From: Acidimicrobiaceae bacterium
Lineage (GTDB): Bacteria > Actinomycetota > Acidimicrobiia > Acidimicrobiales > Aldehydirespiratoraceae
Reading direction: 5' to 3'
DNA: 46,356 nt
NCBI GenBank assembly: GCA_026706815.1
Contig: JAPOYA010000034.1
Location: forward strand, 1-46,356
The notes beneath the pieces are model-generated. The model had not been told where the DNA came from. It saw only the letters and a program-made list of their open reading frames with translations, and searched no databases. A program made the position numbers and the translations under genes. Positions 41,650 to 46,356 of this stretch are shown here, piece after piece (position 1 is the first letter of the stretch; each line of letters opens with the position of its first letter).

Positions 41650-43116
41650 ATGAATTACGAACCCGACGCGGTGGTGTTGATCGGTGCGGCCGCGGCCGGT
41701 CAGCGTCTGGTCGATCCCGGCGCCGGTTTCGACACGACAGAATTGATGACCGAAGCGTTGCGATCCTCTCTGCGCGACTCCGGAGTAGCGGGCCTCGGCC
41801 CCAAGATCGGCTGGATCGGTGCTACTCGCGGGCTCTCGATGCTCCCCGATGCGGCCCGTCGGATCGGAGAGGCGGTCGGTGCTGACCCCCATACGGTCGC
41901 TGTAGACGTGGGCATCCCGCAGCAGACGCTGATCAATTTGGCGTTCGAGGCGATCCGTTCTGGCCAATACGACATCGCGGTGGTGTGCGGCGGGGAGACC
42001 AAGCACCGTGATGACCTGGCGCGCCGGGCCGGGGTGGAACTACCGGGTCACGATCAAGAAGGCCTAGTGCCCAACGAGGAGTTCCGCCCAAGTGGTGAGA
42101 TCGTTGCCCGGCCGGAGATTGAGATTGGAGCGGTCGTTCCGGTCCAGCAATATGCCATGATCGAGAATGCTCGGCGGGCCGCGCACGGCTGGACGCTGAG
42201 CCGTCACCGGGACGAGATCGCGGCCCGCTGGCACGGTTTCAACCAGGTCGCCCAGGCGAATCCCCGAGCGGCGTTCGGCGAGCCGATGCTGCCTGAGGAG
42301 ATCCGCGATCCTGCACCGGCGAACCGTCCCATGTCGTTTCCCTACAACAAGTGGCACAGCTCCCAGTGGAGCGTGGATCAGGCCGCGGCTCTGGTCTTGT
42401 GCTCGGCGTCGACCGCAGCGTCGCTGGGCGTGCCCCGGGATCGCTGGGTTTTCCCTCATGCGGGTCTCGAGTCGTCGATGTCGCTCTCGTTGTCGCGACG
42501 CGGTGACCTCCACCGCTGGCCGGCGATGGCGGCGTTGGGTGTTGCTGCCGAGCGTCATATCGGCCTCCGGGTGGCTGACATGGAACACATCGAGCTCTAC
42601 AGCTGCTTCCCGTCTGCGGTTGCGGTTCAGCAGTGGGAACTCGCTGTGGATCTCGACAGGGTCTGCACCGTCACTGGGGGTATGGCCTTTGCGGGGGGTC
42701 CGTTGAACAACTTTGTGTTTCAAGCGACGGTCGAGATGATCGACCGGGTTCGGGCCGAGCCGGGCACTTACGGTGTTGTCACTGCGGTCAGTGGATTGTT
42801 GACCAAGCCGGGACTCACCGTTTGGAGCACTGAACCTCCAGCCACGGGGCTGCTGATGGCTGATCTGGCTGCTGAGGCTCAAGCTGCTACCGCAGAGGTC
42901 CACCTCGACGAGGATCCCCAAGGCGAGGGAACGGTCGCCACATACACCGTCGTGTACGACGGCATGGAACCCTCCGGCGTGCGGGCAATAGTGGACCTCG
43001 CTTCCGGCAGCCGTGCCGTGACAGCCCTCGATGACCCCGAGGTTGCCGCAGATGCGGTCAACGAAGATCTGATCGGCACCCCCGTCACCGTCCACGCCAC
43101 CACCCTGATGTTGTAA
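41650..43116 (+). CDS. Thiolase-like acyl-CoA acetyltransferase with C-terminal OB-like part
   Basis: A 488-residue protein of the thiolase superfamily, in a non-degradative branch annotated as acetyl-CoA acetyltransferase-like. Recognisable parts are the core block IPQQTLINLAFEAIRSGQYD followed by IAVVCGGE, DQAAALVLCSASTAASLGVP, IELYSCFPSAVAVQQWEL and GGMAFAGGPLNNFVFQA, which corresponds to the conserved Gly/His loop near the active site. The classical N-terminal nucleophile Cys is replaced here (VGIPQQTL), so ordinary thiolytic chemistry is doubtful. The last 90 residues look like a DUF35/OB-type extension. Start ATG 41650 lacks a strong ribosome site. Its neighbours are an acyl-CoA dehydrogenase remnant and, further away, an acyl-CoA ligase. 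Confidence 0.78.
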   Translation: MNYEPDAVVLIGAAAAGQRLVDPGAGFDTTELMTEALRSSLRDSGVAGLGPKIGWIGATRGLSMLPDAARRIGEAVGADPHTVAVDVGIPQQTLINLAFEAIRSGQYDIAVVCGGETKHRDDLARRAGVELPGHDQEGLVPNEEFRPSGEIVARPEIEIGAVVPVQQYAMIENARRAAHGWTLSRHRDEIAARWHGFNQVAQANPRAAFGEPMLPEEIRDPAPANRPMSFPYNKWHSSQWSVDQAAALVLCSASTAASLGVPRDRWVFPHAGLESSMSLSLSRRGDLHRWPAMAALGVAAERHIGLRVADMEHIELYSCFPSAVAVQQWELAVDLDRVCTVTGGMAFAGGPLNNFVFQATVEMIDRVRAEPGTYGVVTAVSGLLTKPGLTVWSTEPPATGLLMADLAAEAQAATAEVHLDEDPQGEGTVATYTVVYDGMEPSGVRAIVDLASGSRAVTALDDPEVAADAVNEDLIGTPVTVHATTLML

Positions 43117-43124
43117 AACTGGCT

Positions 43125-43177
43125 AGTCTTCCGAAAAGGCCGCTATTTCGGAAGACTAATAGAGTATCCTTCCGAAA
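43125..43177 (+). promoter_or_regulatory. Repeated TTCCGAAA operators over the Fic gene start
   Basis: An inverted repeat AGTCTTCCGAAA (43125-43136) / TTTCGGAAGACT (43146-43157) has perfect 12-base arms. A further half-site CTTCCGAAA (43169-43177) overlaps the ATG, and TTCGGAAG follows inside the gene at about 43188. A -10-like TATCCT (43165-43170) lies six bases before the ATG, suggesting a leaderless transcript. The winged helix at the Fic C terminus is a candidate for binding these sites. Confidence 0.65.
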
Positions 43178-44316
43178 TGGACCTGGATTCGGAAGGCTTG
43201 CCGGGCCGCACGGTAGACGCGGAGTGGAACGGACGTCTGGTTCAGACATGGGTCCCGGCCCCGCTCAGGGAGCGGCAATTCGAGTTGTCGGCATCGACAA
43301 TACGAGCCGGGGAGCGGGCCTGCGCCGCTCTGCGGTTAGTCGAAGCGCGAATGCAAGAAAATCTGGAGCCCATGGCCAGGCTGTTGCTGCGCAACGAAGG
43401 GGTAGCATCGTCAGGTATCGAGGGGTTGCACGAACCCATCGAATCTGTCCTGCTCGCAGCGCGAACCGGCGGGGGCGGAACCGCCGGTTGGGTGGCCGAC
43501 AATCTGGTAGTCATCGACTGGGCTCTGGATACGGCAGACGAACCGCTGACAATCGACATTCTGCATCGTTGGCACCGACAACTCATGCAACACGGCACGC
43601 TCCCTACTGACATGGTCGGAACGTTCCGCCCGGCCCTTGGCTGGGTGGGCGGCACCTCGCCGTTTGACGCGGCTTACGTTCCGCCGCCGCCTTCGGAGAT
43701 CCCCCGGCTTGTCGACGACCTGATCGCTTTCGCGAACCGTGAGCCCGAAGACCTAGACCCGGTCTCCCACGCAGCGGTCATCCACGCCCAGTTCGAAGCC
43801 ATCCACCCCTACGGCGACGGGAACGGACGCCTCGGACGAGTGCTGGTCAGCCGAGCACTGCGACGGCGGGGCGTAACTACGAGGTCCACCGTGCCCATCA
43901 GCATGGCCATTGCGCGTGACCCTGGCGGCTACCTCTCAGGACTCCACCTGTTTGAGCAGGGAACCCCCGACCCCTGGATTACGTGGTTCGCTGAGATCGC
44001 CGTAAAGGCCGCCTTCACCACCGATCAGATTTTTCACCAGGTACAAGCCCTCATCACGCGATGGGAAGAGGTAACCGTGGGGTTGCGGGCCGATCACAGC
44101 GCTCGAGCCTTGCTCTCCCACTTGCCTGCACACCCGGTCTTGAACGCCGGTGATGTAGCTGAATTGCTCGGAGTCACCGAACGCAGCGGCCGTACCGCGC
44201 TAACGGCACTTGCCTCGTGTGGCGTCGTGTCTCGCGTTCAGGTCGAGAGCAATGGGTCAGGCCGTGACCGCCATTGGTTCGCCGCCCCCGAACTGCTCAA
44301 ACTGTGGAGTCCCTGA
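43177..44316 (+). CDS. Fic-family AMP-transferase with winged-helix domain
   Basis: A 379-residue Fic protein. The N-terminal inhibitory motif SSGIEG (78-83, S/T-x3-E-G) marks it as a class II, self-inhibited enzyme. The catalytic motif HPYGDGNGRLGR (210-221) matches HxFx(D/E)GNGRxxR with Tyr for Phe, and the upstream FRPALGWVGG flap is present. The C-terminal 65 residues form a winged helix (LNAGDVAELLGVTERSGRTA, LTALASCGVV). Such proteins transfer AMP to a target hydroxyl, and the winged helix may regulate its own promoter through the TTCCGAAA repeats. It starts at ATG 43177, within the operator cluster. No separate antitoxin is needed. Confidence 0.9.
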   Translation: MDLDSEGLPGRTVDAEWNGRLVQTWVPAPLRERQFELSASTIRAGERACAALRLVEARMQENLEPMARLLLRNEGVASSGIEGLHEPIESVLLAARTGGGGTAGWVADNLVVIDWALDTADEPLTIDILHRWHRQLMQHGTLPTDMVGTFRPALGWVGGTSPFDAAYVPPPPSEIPRLVDDLIAFANREPEDLDPVSHAAVIHAQFEAIHPYGDGNGRLGRVLVSRALRRRGVTTRSTVPISMAIARDPGGYLSGLHLFEQGTPDPWITWFAEIAVKAAFTTDQIFHQVQALITRWEEVTVGLRADHSARALLSHLPAHPVLNAGDVAELLGVTERSGRTALTALASCGVVSRVQVESNGSGRDRHWFAAPELLKLWSP

Positions 44317-44340
44317 GTTGCGCTGAGAATCGGAGAATGG

Positions 44341-44679
44341 TCAGTGGTTGAGGAGCATTTTGACGATTTGGTGCACGTTTTTGGCCGTGTCTCGGTCGAT
44401 GCTGCCGAGTCGATCGACGAGACGCCTTCTGCTGATAGAGCGAAGCAACTCGCACTGAGCGAAGCTCCTTTGGTTCAACCCGGTTTCGGCGGTCGCTTGC
44501 ACCTCCACATGAAGGGAAAGAGAGCGGTCCTTCGTCGTCAGCGGGACGACGAACACCAGAGGGAATCCGGTGCCGAAAGTGTCGGGAGGACCGAGTACAA
44601 GAGCCGGTCTTCGGAAGGCGGGTTCACCGGGGTGTGGTTCGCCGAAATCGACCAGCCACACCTCATCAACAGATGCCAT
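44341..44679 (-). CDS. MazF/PemK-like toxin
   Basis: A 112-residue endoribonuclease of the PemK/MazF family: VDEVWLVDFGEPHPGEPAFR then RPALVLG, FVVPLTTKDRSL, and QRSFAQCELLRSISRRRLVDRLG, with the Arg and Ser/Thr residues of the family's active face. It starts at ATG 44679 and overlaps the antitoxin gene by 14 bases, as is normal for these pairs. It is convergent with the Fic gene. Confidence 0.85.
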   Translation of the reverse strand: MASVDEVWLVDFGEPHPGEPAFRRPALVLGPPDTFGTGFPLVFVVPLTTKDRSLSLHVEVQATAETGLNQRSFAQCELLRSISRRRLVDRLGSIDRDTAKNVHQIVKMLLNH

Positions 44680-44902
44680 CAGCGACCGAAGAGGCTTCTG
44701 CTTCAGTGAGGTAGTCCGCCCATGCCGCGGGATCGCTTCGTAGCGCAGCGAGTTCTTCCTGTACTCGCAGACCGAACCGGAGGCGCCGTAAGGCCTCAGC
44801 GGCATCATGCACCGTGTTGCCGAGTGTGTCGCCGCTCTCATTGCTGAGTTCAACGAGCTGGGTGTGGGTCTCCAGGTCGACTCGGATAGTCGTCGTTGCC
44901 AT
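44666..44902 (-). CDS. MazE/RHH-type antitoxin
   Basis: A 78-residue protein with an N-terminal ribbon-helix-helix (TTTIRVDLETHTQLVELSNE, SGDTLGNTVHDAAEALRRLR) and a C-terminal tail (DPAAWADYLTEAEASSVADG) suited to binding the toxin. It starts at ATG 44902, six bases after a TAGATT -10 element, without a ribosome site, so its mRNA is probably leaderless. The 3' end overlaps the MazF-like toxin gene. Confidence 0.85.
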   Translation of the reverse strand: MATTTIRVDLETHTQLVELSNESGDTLGNTVHDAAEALRRLRFGLRVQEELAALRSDPAAWADYLTEAEASSVADGIC

Positions 44903-44908
44903 ACCTTG

Positions 44909-44937
44909 AATCTACCGTATCGTCTATATTCTGTCTA
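44909..44937 (-). promoter_or_regulatory. Leaderless-type promoter of the MazEF-like pair
   Basis: On the minus strand TAGACA (44932-44937), a 17-base spacer, then TAGATT (44909-44914) and six bases to the ATG at 44902. This spacing places the transcription start at the start codon. Confidence 0.55.
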
Positions 44938-45059
44938 CAAAATATCTACCCCACGGACCTCAGGCACCTGTGATGTCGATGATTCCGATGAAGGCTTGAC
45001 GGTCGAGACGGTTGTCGGTAGCGTTCTCTCACTGCCCCTATCGATTCGACGGTAGGGTC

Positions 45060-45091
45060 GAGACCGCCTTTCGGGGCGGTCTCTGTCTTTT
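45060..45091 (+). terminator. Rho-independent terminator or attenuator before NYN gene
   Basis: GAGACCGCC (45060-45068), loop, GGCGGTCTC (45075-45083), followed by TGTCTTTT. The perfect nine-base GC-rich stem with a T-rich tail reads as a terminator on the plus strand. It lies only 12 bases before the GTG of the NYN-domain gene, so it could act as an attenuator. No gene ends just upstream on this strand. Confidence 0.7.
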
Positions 45092-45103
45092 GGCGGAGGC
45101 GGC

Positions 45104-45432
45104 GTGATCACCAATCTGTACATCGACGGTTCAATCTGTATTACCGCGCTCTTAAGGACACGCCGATGCGCTGGCTAAACCTACGGAAACTGGGCGAAAC
45201 CCTCTTCCCCCAGGACATCGTACGTCGAGTGTGCTACTTCACGGCCCACCTGGAGGCGCGTCCCGGGAATATTGGACAAGCTCAGAGGCAACTCATATAT
45301 CTCAGAGCCTTGGCGAGCCTCCCGGGCGTCGGCGTGCATTACGGGGTCTTTCGGTCGGGCATCAAGCGCCGTCCACTAGGACTATTCGGCGCTGTCGTGG
45401 CTCAGTCTTGCAGGGCGAGGGGCGTCAGGTGA
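45104..45432 (+). pseudogene. NYN-domain (LabA-like) protein, frameshifted
   Basis: From GTG 45104, behind GGAGG, the frame reads VITNLYIDG, the start of an NYN/PIN-like RNase domain with its first Asp. One base is then missing near 45129, and the family sequence resumes in the next frame as FNLYYRALKDTPMRWLNL then RRVCYFTAHLEARPGNIGQA, QRQLIYLRALASLPGVGVHYG. After about residue 90 the C-terminal half (RPLGLFGAVVAQSCRARGVR) no longer fits, so it is also truncated. Confidence 0.7.
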
Positions 45433-46054
45433 GGCCGAGTTCGCTGATGCGGTCGAGGATCCTTCGGCGTTCGTCGTCGATGGTTGTCGTGTCCCCGTGG
45501 CCGGTGTGGACCGTGGTGTCCCCTGGCAGCGTCAACAGGCGATCGCGGATCGAGCGCAGGATCGTAGGTTCGTCGCTGTAGCTGCGCCCCGTCGCCCCGG
45601 GACCGCCGCAGAACAACGTGTCGCCGGACATCACCCGCCCGGCATCTATATCGAAGAAGCAACAGCAACCGGGGGAATGCCCTGGAGTGTGAATTATCCC
45701 GAACCTATGGCCACCGGCAGTGATGGTTTCACCGGGCGTCAAAGCGCCGTCGGTCGAGTCGTCGGGGAACACCGCATCCCAGAGCATCTGATCGTCGGGA
45801 TGGAGCAGAATCGGCGCGTCGACCGCCTCGCGCAGTGCCACCGCGGCGTTGATGTGGTCGTTGTGGCCGTGCGTGCACACGATCGCGGTCACTCGGCGGT
45901 CGTTCACCGCGTCGACGATCGGCTGGTGGTCGTGAGCCGCGTCGAAGATCACGACCTCCTGATCGTCGCCCACCAGCCAGATGTTGTTGGTGACCTCCCA
46001 CTCGCCCCCGTCGAGAGCGAAGACACCGTCGGTCGTAACGAGTTCGACTCCCAT
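45425..46054 (-). CDS. MBL-fold hydrolase linked to mycothiol formaldehyde detoxification
   Basis: A 209-residue glyoxalase II-like metallo-beta-lactamase protein with THGHNDHINAAVAL (about 61-74), IIHTPGHSPGCCCFF, SGDTLFCGG and HTGHGDTTTIDDE giving the zinc ligands. It starts at ATG 46054, overlapping the stop of the mycothiol dehydrogenase as TGATG. This arrangement is common in actinobacteria, and the hydrolase is thought to release formate from S-formylmycothiol made by the upstream enzyme. Confidence 0.88.
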   Translation of the reverse strand: MGVELVTTDGVFALDGGEWEVTNNIWLVGDDQEVVIFDAAHDHQPIVDAVNDRRVTAIVCTHGHNDHINAAVALREAVDAPILLHPDDQMLWDAVFPDDSTDGALTPGETITAGGHRFGIIHTPGHSPGCCCFFDIDAGRVMSGDTLFCGGPGATGRSYSDEPTILRSIRDRLLTLPGDTTVHTGHGDTTTIDDERRRILDRISELGLT

Positions 46055-46356
46055 CAGATGACGACCACTGAGCGCAGCACCTCACCCCGCTCCATCTTGT
46101 GAAAGGCCTCTTCCACACCGTCGAGTTCGATCGTCTCGGACACGAACCCGTCGAGGTCGAGCCGACCCTGGCGGTAGAGGTCGATCAGCATCGGGAAATC
46201 CCTGCTCGGCAGACAATCGCCGTACCAACTCGACTTGAGCGCCCCGCCGCGACCGAACACCTCTTGGAAAGGCAACTCGATTTTCATTTCCGGGGTCGGC
46301 ACGCCCACGAGCACAACCGTGCCCGCCAGGTCCCGAGCTTCGAAACACTGCTTGTA
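46054..46356 (-). CDS. S-(hydroxymethyl)mycothiol dehydrogenase, C-terminal part
   Basis: The last 100 residues of a zinc alcohol dehydrogenase; the N-terminal part lies beyond the window. [20 protein letters not shown] then [20 protein letters not shown] and [12 protein letters not shown] are characteristic of the mycothiol-dependent formaldehyde dehydrogenase (MscR/AdhE2). The enzyme oxidises S-hydroxymethylmycothiol to S-formylmycothiol with NAD+. It is a good marker of a mycothiol-producing actinobacterium. It is translationally coupled to the MBL hydrolase. Confidence 0.85.
   Translation of the reverse strand, partial: YKQCFEARDLAGTVVLVGVPTPEMKIELPFQEVFGRGGALKSSWYGDCLPSRDFPMLIDLYRQGRLDLDGFVSETIELDGVEEAFHKMERGEVLRSVVVI

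Noticed and set aside
1..46356. CRISPR arrays, tRNA, rRNA, riboswitches
   Set aside because: No regularly spaced repeats or recognisable structured RNA signatures were seen by eye; weak structures could be missed without a covariance search.

Overview
The window looks like a fragment of an actinobacterial chromosome, most likely from the class Acidimicrobiia. It has high GC and many GTG/TTG starts. At the right edge it carries a mycothiol-dependent formaldehyde dehydrogenase, an enzyme restricted to mycothiol-producing actinobacteria. It also has secreted proteins with S-layer-like triplet repeats and Calx-beta/DNDNPP architecture of a kind I associate with Acidimicrobiia. The taxonomic call is inference; no rRNA, tRNA, CRISPR array, integrase or replication origin was recognised.

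Left flank (1-8.3 kb): a partial IS5-type transposase runs off the edge and may be joined to a scrap of an IS630-type transposase. It is followed by a translationally coupled two-gene restriction/defence-like pair on the minus strand, a PLD-nuclease/SNF2-helicase and a large adenine-specific N6 methylase, and then by a RelE-like toxin-antitoxin pair.

Core (8.4-26.3 kb): a large minus-strand operon for inositol uptake and breakdown. Transcription order is iolE, sugar-binding lipoprotein, an unusually long permease, ATPase, iolC, a 2-hydroxyacid dehydrogenase, a Gfo/Idh/MocA dehydrogenase, iolD, a membrane desaturase-Rieske fusion, iolG, iolB and a LacD/IolJ-like aldolase. Six of these gene junctions have overlapping stop/start or nested ends. 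All steps from myo-inositol to the aldol cleavage products can be assigned; iolA is not in the window. The desaturase-Rieske fusion looks like MocD joined to MocE of rhizopine catabolism, which suggests the operon handles an O-methylated inositol or inosamine. A divergent LacI regulator, with two GAGCGCTC palindromes in the shared promoter, heads a plus-strand set: a PhyH dioxygenase, another Gfo/Idh/MocA enzyme and a 3'-truncated xylose isomerase gene.

Accessory region (26.3-35 kb): a secreted SLH/beta-propeller protein is followed by a cluster of broken and intact mobile or defence parts. These are an hsdM gene split by an intact HepT-MntA (HEPN/nucleotidyltransferase) cassette, a frameshifted IS30 transposase, a MerR-like fragment beside a DUF3800 gene, an intact Phd/VapC pair, truncated ImmA/IrrE and DUF4411 genes, and a frameshifted ribbon-helix-helix gene. 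Among them lies a secreted His-rich protein whose signal peptide and mature domain are in different frames across a run of twelve G residues.

Right flank (35-46.4 kb): an acyl-CoA ligase; a plus-strand set of TetR regulator, SRPBCC protein, a sulfatase fused to a DJ-1/PfpI domain, and a metallo-beta-lactamase hydrolase; an acyl-CoA dehydrogenase remnant; a thiolase-like protein; a Fic AMP-transferase with repeated operator sites at its start; a MazEF-type pair; a frameshifted NYN-domain gene; and the mycothiol formaldehyde dehydrogenase with its metallo-hydrolase partner. Three of the toxin/Fic genes appear to have leaderless promoters (TAnnnT about 6-7 nt before ATG).
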